Shown: positions 1 through 9,900 of the stretch, in pieces
How positions within the stretch are numbered: position 1 is the stretch's first letter
Layout: the number at the start of each line of letters is the position of its first letter
DNA from: SAR324 cluster bacterium
GTDB taxonomy: Bacteria; SAR324; NAC60-12
Reading direction: 5' to 3'
Assembly: GCA_015232315.1 (NCBI GenBank)
Contig: JADFZZ010000011.1
Span: 49,509 to 113,508 of the forward strand
Length of the DNA stretch: 64,000 nucleotides
Notes under the pieces: generated by a model
Seen by the model: the letters and a program-made list of their open reading frames with translations, nothing else
The model's database searches: none
Told to the model about the DNA's origin: nothing
Position numbers and translations under genes: made by a program

Positions 1-1212
1 GTGGAAGAAGAATTAAAGCAGGCCAGGGACATCGCCGAAAAAGCCAATCATGCCAAAAGTATGTTTCTGGCCAACATGAGCCATGAACTCCGTACTCCGC
101 TGAATCCGATTATCGGTTTTTCAGAGCTTCTGGCCACGGATCAGGCGATCCCGGCAGAACAACGAAGCTGGATTTCCATTGTCCGGCAAAGTGCCAAAGA
201 GTTGCTGGCCTTGATCAATGATGTGCTGAGTCTGTCTAAGATTGAATCAGGCAAAGTTGAACTCAACTGGTCTGATGTTCGCATCTCCCCCCTGATTGCC
301 CATGCCCTTGAAACAGTCAGACCGTTGATCAAGGAAAAGCAAATCGAGTTGCGCTATCAAATTCAGGAAGGAACTCCGGATTTGATTTTTACGGATGTCG
401 TTAAACTGAAGCAGGTGTTGTTGAACCTGTTGAGCAATGCCGTAAAATTCACCCACGTTGGATTGATTGAGCTTCTGCTTGGACAGGAGGTCGTGAACTG
501 GGGCAAGGACCTTGACGAACCAACCGGGAAAGCACTCCATTTTTGTGTGCGGGATACTGGCGTGGGAATTGATCAGGAGAAGTTGGCTGAAATATTTGAT
601 CCCTTCGTCCAGGTTGATCAATCCTTCACCCGTAAATATGGGGGGGCTGGACTGGGACTGTCCATTTCCCGGAAGATCATTGAAAAAATGGGCGGAACCA
701 TTTGGGTTGAAAGTGAATTGAACAAGGGGAGCGCGTTTCATGTCACCATTCCGTTGCATGAGAAATTGCCTGATAATCTTTATGAATTCGGGACGAAGGC
801 GCAATCTTCCCCTAAAACAGGCACCCAACCACTGCATATTCTCGTGGTTGAAGATGATGAAGCAAACAAGGTGTTGATTGAACATTTATTAAAAATGGAT
901 GGTCACACCTTTAATTTTGCTGTGGATGGTCCCATGGCTCTTGAAAAACTGGAACATGAACAGTTCGATCTGGTGCTGATGGACATCCAGATTCCAAAAC
1001 TCAATGGCCTTGAAGTGACCAAAATGATACGGAAAAAAGAACAGGGAACCGATCGGCATATGATCATTGTGGCTCTTACCTCCTACGCACTGACTGGAGA
1101 CAAGGATTTTTTTATGAACCAGGGCATGGATGATTATCTCGCCAAACCGCTTGCTCAAAGTCTGCTGAGAGCTGTGTTGAAACGCTGGGCAGGAAAGTCC
1201 GGAAAAAACTAG
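1..1212 (+). CDS. Hybrid sensor histidine kinase/response regulator, 5' end outside the window
   Basis: The visible 403 residues hold a HisKA domain with the H-box SHELRTP (His about 28), a HATPase domain (N-box around 139-151, [14 protein letters not shown]) and a C-terminal receiver domain (acidic VVEDDE, phospho-acceptor Asp in LVLMDIQIP, conserved Lys in AKPL). The reading frame is open at base 1, so the sensory part is almost certainly upstream and the GTG at position 1 is not a credible start. By family knowledge, phosphate moves from the kinase His to the receiver Asp and then to an Hpt partner not seen here. A periplasmic binding protein and a second histidine kinase follow on the same strand with short spacing, suggesting one signalling unit. 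Confidence 0.93.
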   Translation: MEEELKQARDIAEKANHAKSMFLANMSHELRTPLNPIIGFSELLATDQAIPAEQRSWISIVRQSAKELLALINDVLSLSKIESGKVELNWSDVRISPLIAHALETVRPLIKEKQIELRYQIQEGTPDLIFTDVVKLKQVLLNLLSNAVKFTHVGLIELLLGQEVVNWGKDLDEPTGKALHFCVRDTGVGIDQEKLAEIFDPFVQVDQSFTRKYGGAGLGLSISRKIIEKMGGTIWVESELNKGSAFHVTIPLHEKLPDNLYEFGTKAQSSPKTGTQPLHILVVEDDEANKVLIEHLLKMDGHTFNFAVDGPMALEKLEHEQFDLVLMDIQIPKLNGLEVTKMIRKKEQGTDRHMIIVALTSYALTGDKDFFMNQGMDDYLAKPLAQSLLRAVLKRWAGKSGKN

Positions 1213-1241
1213 TGAATCATGTCCATTTTCAGGAGAAATTT

Positions 1242-1991
1242 ATGTGGAAGATCGTCTTGATGGTGTTGCTGACAATGCTTGTTGACAATGGTTTACAGGC
1301 ACAGGAAGTTGAGGTTGTGACCACTGATTTTCCGCCATTTCAAATGCAGGAAGATGATAAGGTGATTGGCATCACAACCGATTTGGTTCGTGCTGTTATT
1401 CAGAAAACAGGCATCAGGGCAACCCTGGGTCTTTATCCCTGGAATCGGGCCTATGAACGAGCCTTGAACAATCCGAACATCCTGATTTATTCAATCGCGA
1501 GAACACCTGAACGGGAACCACTCTTCAAATGGGTGGGAACCATTGCCCCGTTCAATGTTTATTTCTGGAAACTGAAATCACGCACTGACATTGTCCTGAA
1601 CGACCTGGAGGATGCCAAAAAATATAAAATCGGCGGAGTGCTGTCGGATGTCAAAACACAGTATCTGATTAAAAAAGGCTTTGGCACAGGAACCCGGATT
1701 GAAACAGTCCATGGGGATCATCTCAATTTGCAGAAATTAATGACCGGCAAGTTGGATCTGCTCCCGTTTGATGACATGACTTTTCCCTTCAAAGCGTCAG
1801 CCGCAGGTTGGGATCTGTCATTGATTCCGGCGGAAAAAGCCTTGTTTTTACCGGAAATTTCTTCTGAACTTTACATGGCTTTCAGTCGTGGAACGGAGGA
1901 TGCGCTGGTGGACCGGTTTCGTAAAGCCCTTGAGGAACTCAAAGCAGAAGGGGTGCCTGAAAAAATTAAAGAAAACTATTTACCGCGATAA
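1242..1991 (+). CDS. Periplasmic solute-binding protein, family 3 type
   Basis: A 249-residue protein with a short Sec-type signal peptide (MWKIVLMVLL core, likely cut after LQA) followed by a family-3 binding fold opening: VEVVTTDFPPFQ and later IGITTDLVRAV. The ATG at 1242 is preferred because AGGAGA lies six bases upstream; a GTG at 1212 overlaps the previous stop and would place ten residues before the signal peptide. Proteins of this fold bind amino acids or other small solutes in the periplasm. No ABC permease or ATPase is adjacent. The neighbours are two histidine kinases, so a sensory role, presenting a ligand to a membrane kinase, is a reasonable inference. The ligand cannot be told from sequence. 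Confidence 0.85.
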   Translation: MWKIVLMVLLTMLVDNGLQAQEVEVVTTDFPPFQMQEDDKVIGITTDLVRAVIQKTGIRATLGLYPWNRAYERALNNPNILIYSIARTPEREPLFKWVGTIAPFNVYFWKLKSRTDIVLNDLEDAKKYKIGGVLSDVKTQYLIKKGFGTGTRIETVHGDHLNLQKLMTGKLDLLPFDDMTFPFKASAAGWDLSLIPAEKALFLPEISSELYMAFSRGTEDALVDRFRKALEELKAEGVPEKIKENYLPR

Positions 1992-2008
1992 CGAACAGGA
2001 ATCTTCCC

Positions 2009-3505
2009 ATGCCAGGTTTGCTTGAAATATATAAATCCGTTTTTAAAGACAATCGAAAGCTTCCGCATCGATTGGCCCTACGGTTAATCACCCGGACGTT
2101 ATTGTTCAGTGCCCTCATCACACTGATAATTGTCTCCCTGGAGCTATACACCGAGTTCAGCCATGATAAATCCATTGTGGAAGCACATTTAAAACAGATA
2201 GAACGTACTGCAATCAAAAGTATCACACAAAGTTTATGGAACATGGACCCCCTTCAACTCAAACTCCAAATGGAGGGAATCCTGTCAGAACCTGATATCG
2301 TTTACATCGAAATCAGAGAAATAAACCGGACTCCAAGATTTACGGTGGGAATTAAACATCAAACACCTCATGTATCCACAGAATTCCCATTGATCTATGA
2401 ACAACAGATTGAGGATGTTAACGCGAACAAAACGTATGTGATGCCGATGGTTCTCGGTAATCTTTATGTTGAAGCAAGTCTGGATACCGCCTTTCAACAA
2501 ACGAAGGATCGGGTGGCACTGCTTCTGGTTGCCCAGACCCTCAAAACATTATTGGTTTCAATATTCATTTTCTTTTTATTCTATAATCTGGTCGGTCGTC
2601 ATCTGAGTGTCATGGCTGATTATGCGAGAGCGTTAAACATTGACAAACTGGAAGAACCCCTGCGCTTGCACCGAAGCGAGTTATCGGCTGGAACCGATGA
2701 ACTGGATGATGTTGTGATTGCGTTCAATGAGATGCTCAGTGGCTTGAAACAGGCAACCCTGGAGAATCAACAACTGAATGCTGAACTGGAACGCCGTGTT
2801 CGGGATCGCACCACTCAATTGGAAGTGACCAATGCTGAACTGGAAGCGTTTTCATATTCCGTATCACACGATTTGCGTGCGCCCTTGCGGCATATCTCCG
2901 GATTCATGGATCTCCTGAAACAAAGAAGCAATGCCCTGCTGGATGAAAAAGGACAGCACTATATCAAGGTCATTGAGAAGTCCGCTCAGGAAATGGAACA
3001 ACTGATTGACCATTTGCTGAATTTTTCACGCATGGGGAAAACAGAGATGAAAATGATTCCCCTCAAAATGGAATGGATCGTCAAAGACGTGCTTAACAAT
3101 TTTCAGCAGGAACAGGAGGGACGACACATAGAGTGGAAAATTTCGCCGTTGCCGGAAGTCCGCGGTGATCGTTTGATGATAACACAGGTCTGGGTGAATC
3201 TGATATCCAATGCCCTCAAATATACCTCCCACAGGGTACATGCCGTCATCGAAATCGGTTGCTTCCGACAAGACAACGAAACGGTCTTTTATATCAAGGA
3301 TAATGGTGCCGGATTTGACATGCGTTATGTGGATAAACTCTTTGGCGTGTTTCAACGTTTGCATAACGCGACCGAATTTGAAGGCACAGGAATCGGACTG
3401 GCCAATGTGCGCCGCATCATCCATCGTCACGGAGGCGAAATCCGGGCCGAAGGCATTGTGGATCAAGGCGCGACTTTTTATTTCACTTTAGGAACCAACT
3501 GTTAA
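2009..3505 (+). CDS. Membrane sensor histidine kinase (HAMP-HisKA-HATPase)
   Basis: 498 residues. A transmembrane helix near 28-48 (LLFSALITLIIVSLELY) and another near 172-197 (LLVAQTLKTLLVSIFIFFLF) bracket a periplasmic sensor region of about 120 residues without a recognised fold. A HAMP-like segment and a coiled coil (LNAELERRVRDRTTQLE) lead to the H-box SVSHDLRAPLRH, of the phytochrome-kinase type. The HATPase domain has WVNLISNALKYT, DNGAGFD and GTGIGLANV. There is no receiver domain. It starts 17 bases after the binding-protein gene, so the two may form a ligand-sensing pair. No response regulator follows directly. Confidence 0.92.
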   Translation: MPGLLEIYKSVFKDNRKLPHRLALRLITRTLLFSALITLIIVSLELYTEFSHDKSIVEAHLKQIERTAIKSITQSLWNMDPLQLKLQMEGILSEPDIVYIEIREINRTPRFTVGIKHQTPHVSTEFPLIYEQQIEDVNANKTYVMPMVLGNLYVEASLDTAFQQTKDRVALLLVAQTLKTLLVSIFIFFLFYNLVGRHLSVMADYARALNIDKLEEPLRLHRSELSAGTDELDDVVIAFNEMLSGLKQATLENQQLNAELERRVRDRTTQLEVTNAELEAFSYSVSHDLRAPLRHISGFMDLLKQRSNALLDEKGQHYIKVIEKSAQEMEQLIDHLLNFSRMGKTEMKMIPLKMEWIVKDVLNNFQQEQEGRHIEWKISPLPEVRGDRLMITQVWVNLISNALKYTSHRVHAVIEIGCFRQDNETVFYIKDNGAGFDMRYVDKLFGVFQRLHNATEFEGTGIGLANVRRIIHRHGGEIRAEGIVDQGATFYFTLGTNC

Positions 3506-3580
3506 TAAACCCCGCAACTCAAACCAGCAATCTTCCAACCTTGAAAGCTTGGATCTGTTTAGACGAAAGCCGGAAAAGAA

Positions 3581-3742
3581 TGGCTATCAACGTAAGCCGA
3601 TACACTTTTGTATTCAATAACTTAGCTCTTCGTTTCTTAGGACGCCCGCAAGATGTGCTTATACATGTGGTTCTTCTGTAAGAGCATTCCTTTTGAGTGC
3701 TCAGTCACACCAGATAACTGTATCGGCTTAAATTGGTAGCCA
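3581..3742. repeat. Element bounded by 24-bp inverted repeats in an otherwise empty gap
   Basis: Arms 3581-3604 and 3719-3742 are inverted copies matching at 21 of 24 positions, including a perfect 12-bp core TAAGCCGATACA / TGTATCGGCTTA. A smaller hairpin (GAGCA 3682-3686 / TGCTC 3698-3702) lies inside. There is no convincing ORF between the arms. It could be a MITE, an IS remnant or a structured RNA. The rest of the gap 3506-3896 holds nothing I recognise. Confidence 0.55.
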
Positions 3743-3896
3743 GAATCTTTTGGTCATCGCTTGCGTTGATGAACCCATTTAAGAACACCGACTCTAAAAT
3801 CATAAAGTTTGTGTGAGTCAATGAATGACGGTATAGTATTTGCTTCATCCGAAGCACTTAAAAACAATCAGTCTCCACTCTTTTTTCAATGAAGAC

Positions 3897-5219
3897 ATGG
3901 CACAGTCAAAATACAGATCAGAAGATGAAATGAGTTTGAATGAAATCGTGAATACCACGATTTTTGGAAAAACCATGGATTTGATCCGCCAACCGCCAGA
4001 GGAAGGTGTGTCCAAACATCGCATCTTTTCTAAGGATATTGGTCATGTTCCCGGATCCATGAAGCATTGGACTATTGAACTGGAACGACGAAAAAAAGAC
4101 ATTCTGGAGTACAATGATTCTCAATTCATGCGCCGCGCTATGGCCTTGATCGGGAAAAAAGAAGACACGGCGGTGACGGGCAGGGATCTGGCCAAATATG
4201 TCGGCCCTAAAAATGAACAGAAAAAGAACGTCATGCTGGCCAATCTTGGAAAAAACCCAACAGAAGCGCTGGCCAGGATCACTTTGGCGGTGATTGCGGC
4301 GGAGCCTGACCGGATTTACATGGAAGATGGCCGGAATAACACCTGTGAAGTCCATCGTCTGGCACTCCTGCATGCGACAGTTGCCTGTATGCTGGGCACT
4401 TTCAACGCCAAATATCTGATGGCGGTCCTGACCATTCAATACAATTATCTCGAACGATTCCGGCATAAATGCTTTGACGATCTGGCTAAACTGGATGCTT
4501 ATTATAAAAGTCGGGAGGGAAATGAAAAATTTGAAGCACAGGTCAAAAGTCTGGAAGCCAGGATTCGTCGGACCATGAATTATATTGCCGCATTACAAAG
4601 TCTATCCAACCCCAGCAAACTGAAACACATGGATCAGGGAGAATTTATTCTTACTCTTGAAGAACTCAAGAATATCAAATTTGAGGGAAATGAGAAAAAG
4701 GATGACAAACGCAAACTGATCATGAACAAGTCCATCCGGATCATCAGCATTCTCAAAAACATGCCGTTACTGCTGGATGAAGGACACAAACTGGTGGATC
4801 CATTGATGCAGTTGGAACCCAACAGTCCCATTCCATTTTTTCTCAAAGCCAGGCTGGAAAAAAGCAGGATGCTGTTTGCTAATGCCCAGTATGAAGCTGG
4901 TGACCAGCGTAAGGAAATCGCGAAAACGATTGAGGAAAGTTTCAGGAAAGCGTTCACCCTGTATGGCAAAGCCAAAAATATTATCGGGAACCGGGCCGCC
5001 AATAACAATGAATGCACCATCCTGTTTGAATTTGCGGAACTGCCCCTGTTTTTTTACAAAATCGCACCACAGATGCATTTGAATCTTCCCAAAGCCTGGG
5101 TGAATTCTGTATTGAAACAATCCCAGAAAACGTTGACCATTGTGTCAGCCTCCAATCCAGCCACACCGGGTTTAATACAACTCCAGACCAGCATCAACGA
5201 GATTGTGGATGGCGAATGA
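3897..5219 (+). CDS. Conserved-looking protein of unknown function, next to a STAS gene
   Basis: About 440 residues, soluble, rich in Lys and predicted helix, without signal peptide, membrane segment or recognised catalytic motif. Helical stretches around the middle (RIRRTMNYIAALQSLSNPSK) and toward the C-terminus suggest an all-alpha scaffold. The start is uncertain: the frame is open from a TTG at 3840, ATG codons lie at 3897 and 3930, and none has a strong ribosome-binding site. A STAS anti-sigma-antagonist-like gene begins 18 bases downstream, so the two are probably co-transcribed and may act in the same switch. I cannot assign a function. Confidence 0.75.
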   Translation: MAQSKYRSEDEMSLNEIVNTTIFGKTMDLIRQPPEEGVSKHRIFSKDIGHVPGSMKHWTIELERRKKDILEYNDSQFMRRAMALIGKKEDTAVTGRDLAKYVGPKNEQKKNVMLANLGKNPTEALARITLAVIAAEPDRIYMEDGRNNTCEVHRLALLHATVACMLGTFNAKYLMAVLTIQYNYLERFRHKCFDDLAKLDAYYKSREGNEKFEAQVKSLEARIRRTMNYIAALQSLSNPSKLKHMDQGEFILTLEELKNIKFEGNEKKDDKRKLIMNKSIRIISILKNMPLLLDEGHKLVDPLMQLEPNSPIPFFLKARLEKSRMLFANAQYEAGDQRKEIAKTIEESFRKAFTLYGKAKNIIGNRAANNNECTILFEFAELPLFFYKIAPQMHLNLPKAWVNSVLKQSQKTLTIVSASNPATPGLIQLQTSINEIVDGE

Positions 5220-5237
5220 TATTACGACGGAGTTCCA

Positions 5238-5579
5238 ATGAAAGTATCCCATCGAATCGTGGGTAATCTGGCTATTCTCAAGATTGAAGCGGAGTCGTTG
5301 AATTTTGAGAATATCAATACTTTGAAACAATACGTCCAGACTCTTCTGGACGATCAAAATCCTGAAACCGTGATTCTCAACATGGAGCACATCATTTTCA
5401 TGGATTCTTCCGGCATGGGTGCCATTGTGACCCACTACAAAAATTTTTTGAAAATCCGGAAAAATTTTTATTTGTGTAGCCTCAATCCATTGGTGTATCA
5501 GGTTTTTGAATTTTCAGGACTCAACAAACTGATCAAAATTTTTCCTGATGAAAACTCGATGCTTAAGGAACTTCAATAA
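5238..5579 (+). CDS. STAS-domain protein (SpoIIAA/RsbV-type anti-sigma factor antagonist)
   Basis: 113 residues, the normal length for a single STAS domain. The signature MDSSGMGAIVTHY contains the conserved Asp-Ser-Ser-Gly at 56-59, where SpoIIAA-type proteins are phosphorylated by an RsbW/SpoIIAB-type kinase and dephosphorylated by a SpoIIE/RsbU-type phosphatase. CGGAG lies ahead of the ATG. It sits between an unknown protein and a GH1 glycosidase. Candidate partners in this window are the RsbW-like ATPase at 13983-14867 and the SpoIIE-type phosphatases at 6949-12996 and 55192-56448; these pairings are inference. Confidence 0.9.
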   Translation: MKVSHRIVGNLAILKIEAESLNFENINTLKQYVQTLLDDQNPETVILNMEHIIFMDSSGMGAIVTHYKNFLKIRKNFYLCSLNPLVYQVFEFSGLNKLIKIFPDENSMLKELQ

Positions 5580-5600
5580 ATTTCCCCTCGAATCTATCGC

Positions 5601-6902
5601 ATGCAACCATTTCAATTTCCTCAAGATTTTCTTTTTGGTACCGCAACCGCATCCTTGCAGATTGAAGGGGGCGACCGCAACAACAGTTGGTATCGTTGGG
5701 CTGAGCAGGGTCACATCCATGATGGAACCCATTGCATTGTGGCCAATGATCACTGGAACCGTGTGGAAGAAGATATCGGGTTGATGCAAGCCATGAATTG
5801 CCAGACTTATCGCATGAGTCTGGAATGGAGCCGGATTGAACCCAAACCCGGAAAATTTGATAAAAAAGTCATCAGGCATTATCGAAACGAAATTGCGCTG
5901 CTCATTGCCTCCGGAATCCGTCCACTGGTCACACTTCATCATTTTTCAAACCCGTTGTGGCTTGAAGACATAGGCGCCTGGACCAACCCCAAAGTGATCC
6001 GCTTTTTTAAGCGTTATGCTTCCTGGTGTGTTAAAAATCTGGGTGATCTGGTTTCGGATTGGTGTACGCTCAATGAACCCAATATCTATCTGGTGAATGG
6101 CTACCTGTTTGGAAACTGGCCCCCTGGAAAAAACTTCCATCTGCCGTTGTTTTTCAAAGCAGCTAAAAACATGATTCAGGCGCATATCACCGTGTATCAA
6201 ACAATCCACAAGATGCGAAAAAAACATCGCTGGAATAATACCAGTGTCGGTGTTGCGCATCATTTGAGGGTCTTTGATCCTGCGACAGGAACCCTTCAGG
6301 AAAAACTGCTGGCACAACTCCATTATACAATCTTTCAGGATATGTTTGTGGCAGGTATGACAGAAGGAAAACTCATTCCGCCGCTGGGTGTTGGAAAGAC
6401 TACCGGCAAAGCACGCTATAGCGATTTTTTCGGCATCAATTACTATACGCGGGATATGATCCGGCAAGCCTGGAATCCGCAGGAAATTCTGGGAATCCGT
6501 GAAGTACCGGCCGGCGCCCCTGTCAATGATCTTGGCTGGGAAATTTACCCGGAAGGATTGTACAGGACCTGCAAACGCTATTATGAGCGGTATCAGGTGC
6601 CGCTCTATATCACAGAAAACGGGATTTGTGACCGAAATGACACTCAGCGTAGCCGTTACATTTTTGACCACCTCAAGGCGCTCCGGCAGGCACTGGATGA
6701 AGGCATCAACATTCAGCGTTACTATCACTGGACGTTGATGGACAATTTCGAATGGGCTGAAGGTTTGAGCGCAAAATTCGGATTGGTTGAGGTAAACTAT
6801 GAAAACCAGCGCAGAACCATTCGTCGCAGTGGACTGTTTTATACCGAAATCTGCCGGAACAAAGCAGTAACCCCGGATATGATTCAAAAATGGCTGTTGT
6901 AG
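5601..6902 (+). CDS. Glycoside hydrolase family 1 beta-glycosidase
   Basis: 433 residues, close to the usual GH1 length. The opening FPQDFLFGTATASLQIEG is typical of family 1. The acid/base Glu is E159 in TLNEPN and the nucleophile is E339 in YITENG, so both catalytic residues are present. The C-terminal WTLMDNFEW motif, which shapes the aglycone site, is also seen. There is no signal peptide, so it should hydrolyse beta-glucosides or beta-galactosides in the cytoplasm by the retaining mechanism. It begins 21 bases after the STAS gene, an unusual neighbour, and no sugar transporter is nearby. Its stop codon lies inside a perfect 28-bp palindrome. Confidence 0.93.
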   Translation: MQPFQFPQDFLFGTATASLQIEGGDRNNSWYRWAEQGHIHDGTHCIVANDHWNRVEEDIGLMQAMNCQTYRMSLEWSRIEPKPGKFDKKVIRHYRNEIALLIASGIRPLVTLHHFSNPLWLEDIGAWTNPKVIRFFKRYASWCVKNLGDLVSDWCTLNEPNIYLVNGYLFGNWPPGKNFHLPLFFKAAKNMIQAHITVYQTIHKMRKKHRWNNTSVGVAHHLRVFDPATGTLQEKLLAQLHYTIFQDMFVAGMTEGKLIPPLGVGKTTGKARYSDFFGINYYTRDMIRQAWNPQEILGIREVPAGAPVNDLGWEIYPEGLYRTCKRYYERYQVPLYITENGICDRNDTQRSRYIFDHLKALRQALDEGINIQRYYHWTLMDNFEWAEGLSAKFGLVEVNYENQRRTIRRSGLFYTEICRNKAVTPDMIQKWLL

Positions 6903-6926
6903 AGACGCACGATCGTGCGTCTCTAC
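6899..6926. repeat. Perfect 28-bp palindrome over the GH1 stop codon
   Basis: The stretch is fully self-complementary, with half-site GTAGAGACGCACGA, and it includes the TAG stop of the GH1 gene. It lies between convergent genes and has no T-tract. It resembles the dispersed palindromes found in many repeat-rich bacterial genomes and could act as a bidirectional transcript end. Confidence 0.7.
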
Positions 6927-6948
6927 GATTGTTAATTTCTAAGATTGA

Positions 6949-9900
6949 TTAATAAATTTTCCCCACGATCAATGTTACATCATCTTCTGCCGGATTTTCC
7001 TTCCAGAAGATGTTTGCCTCTTGCATAATCCTGTCCCTGATTTCATGTGCGGAAAGATCCTTTGAATTTTCCAGAACATGCTTCAACCGTTTCATGCCAA
7101 ACATGGAGCCTTCTTCATTGGTGTTTTCAATCAGTCCATCAGTAAACCAGACCAGCACATCCCCTTTTTCCAGAGATTCAATGTCAATTTTGTATACCGG
7201 ATGCCGGTTATAGCCCAGGGGGGGTGTTCGTATGAACAAATCGCGGGTAAACCGACGTTTGCGCGGATATTTATGTTCAGTCTCAAATCCGGACGGTCGC
7301 CACAGCAGGCAGGGATTGTGTCCCGCACTGGAATACAACAGCACTTTTTTCTCAAGGTCCACCACCGAATAAAAAAATGTCATGGCAAACGAACCTTCGG
7401 TGGTGGAATACAGCACCTGATTGAGTAACTGGAGCAGGTAGGACGGGTGCAGCATTTGCGACCTCAAGCCTGTCGAAATGGCATGATGGACATGTCCTTC
7501 CATGGAATGGTAAATACTGGCGGCCATGGCTGTGATGATTGCGGCGGGAGTGCCGTGTCCGGTCACATCACCGATCAGAACATCCAGGCGTTTATCCCCG
7601 GCATAGTGATGAAAATCGTACCAGTCGCCTCCCGTTTCTGACGCGGATTTGTAATAACTGGCAATTTCAATTTCATCCAGAACAGGATCCTCACGGGGAA
7701 TAAGAAACTGTTGCACAGTTTTGGCCGTTGCCAGTTCATGGCGCATTCGTTCATTCTGCTCAATTTTCAGGGAAGCCTGCTGAACCTTTTCCAGTGCCTG
7801 TCGAAGTTCATGGGTTTGTTCCATCACTTTTTGTTCCAGGGACGCGTTGATTTGCTGGATTTCCTGATTCAACTGAGCATTGTTGATAGCGGCGGCAATC
7901 TGATTCACATACCGGTCAGCCTTCATGATATCAGTATCAGTCAACAAAAATTCTTCATCCCTGTGGGAAAACACAATCACCCCGATCGTTTTGTTTTGCA
8001 CATGCAACGGCAGCAACAGATAGGATCTGCAGGGACTCATGTCATATATTTTTTTGTCAAGGGGCAAAAATTGTTCAGAAAGCTCCGGAGTAACGGGTGA
8101 AATATAATAAGGGTCATTATTTATGCAACATTCACTGACAAAACTCGTATAGCCGGCCAACGGTATGGAAAGCTGATAAAATTCAACGAGGTTGTCATTG
8201 TGGATATAGCCGAAATATCGTGACGCCTGCAAATGGGTTCGCTCCTTGTTGACCAGAAAGAGTCCTATCTGATTGAAGGCAAATACGGTGTTCAGGGCAA
8301 TTTGGGCAGTCTTCATCACTTCATCCAGATCTAGGGTGGAATTGACTGTCTGTAGCACCTGATTGATATGGGTGATTTCACGTTCCTTGGCCATGGTTTG
8401 TTCGAGCGATGCCTGGAGATCTTGCGTTCGCTGAAGGACACGATCTTCCATTTGTGAATACAAACGGGCATTGTCTATCGATACCGCGATCTGGGCCGAT
8501 AACATTTTCAGCAATTCCAGACGGTCCCGGGTGAATACCCCCTGCATCAGATTATTTTCAAGATACAGGATACCGCTGATTTTTCCATGATGCATGACAG
8601 GCAGACACAATGCTGATTGAAGCTGATGCCGCTGAACATAGGGGTCATTCTGAAAACGGAGATCCTGTATCGCAGAGTCCAAAACCAGTGCGGTATGGGT
8701 GCGGACTGAGAACTGGATCATCGAAACAGGCAGAAATTCCCGGGTTTGTTCCTGTTCCAGTGGAATGGACTGCAACACATTAATTTGGTTCAACGTAATG
8801 GAACTTTCAGCCTCGATCAACCAGTGCCCCTCCTGTTCCAGCAACAGAATCCCACGTTGTGCTCCTGCGCTTTCAATCACAATTTGCATCAACCGTTTAA
8901 GCAGTCGTTCCAGAACAATTTCTTCAGAAATGCTATGGGTTGCCTTAAAGATGGTGTGCAGATCCAGAATATGTTCAGCGGTACCGCTCGAACCGGTTTG
9001 CATGGTCAAAGTCAGCCCTATATCAGCCCTTTTTGATTCATTGACAGGATGACCAAAATGCTGAAGAAACATCTTGCGGAGTTGCATCACCTTGGCGGTT
9101 GCGTTCCACTGTTCATACAACCGATGGGCTTCGATGAAATAGACTCTTGCCACCTGAGTTTGCCCCTGTTCCAGATAAAATACTCCGGCCAGTTCATTCG
9201 CCAGGGCTTCTTCCTGCAAATATTGATGTTTCCTCGCACCGTCGATGGCCTGAGTATGATACTGGATGGCCTGATCAAGATGGTGATGCAGGGCATAGAA
9301 TTCTGCCAGTACGAGATCCAGCTTGTGTTGGTAATTTGCAGGGGAATGCCTGCTCCACAACTTCAACTGTTTCAGGTTTTTCTTTACTTTCCCCAGATGG
9401 CTCCGGGCTGTTTTTTTATCGGCTGTTTTTGCTAATTTTAGCAATGTCAGACATTCATAAAATCTGAACAGCGGGATATGCACACAACCTGTCAGGCTAT
9501 TGATATGTTTTTCAATTTCCAGTGTGTTTTCCAGAGCCTGCTGATAGTTGCCAAACAGATAATTCAAGACCATCTTGTGCATGAACAGAACGAATATCGC
9601 GGTCTCATCCTGGGCTGTCAGATGTATTTCCAACAATTTTGATTCACTATAATACGTGCCCTCCATGAGCCATGGTTCTTGTGTTTCCTCCATCAGATTG
9701 GAAAGTGCCTGCATGAAGATGCTGTGATAATAATGGTAGGTCTGTTGTTTGTGTCTTCTGATCTGACTGCCGTAGGTCTGCATCTCTTCAAATACCGACT
9801 TGAGGGGAATTCCGGCAAAATAGGAATAACCGCAATACAGATGGGCCGACAGGGTGCCAAAGGAGATGTCGCCGATTTCCAGACCGATTTTATAATTTTT

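Noticed and set aside
247..885. 212-codon antisense frame under the first hybrid kinase
   Set aside because: It is a shadow of the kinase coding strand, whose motifs are complete; no independent signal supports it.
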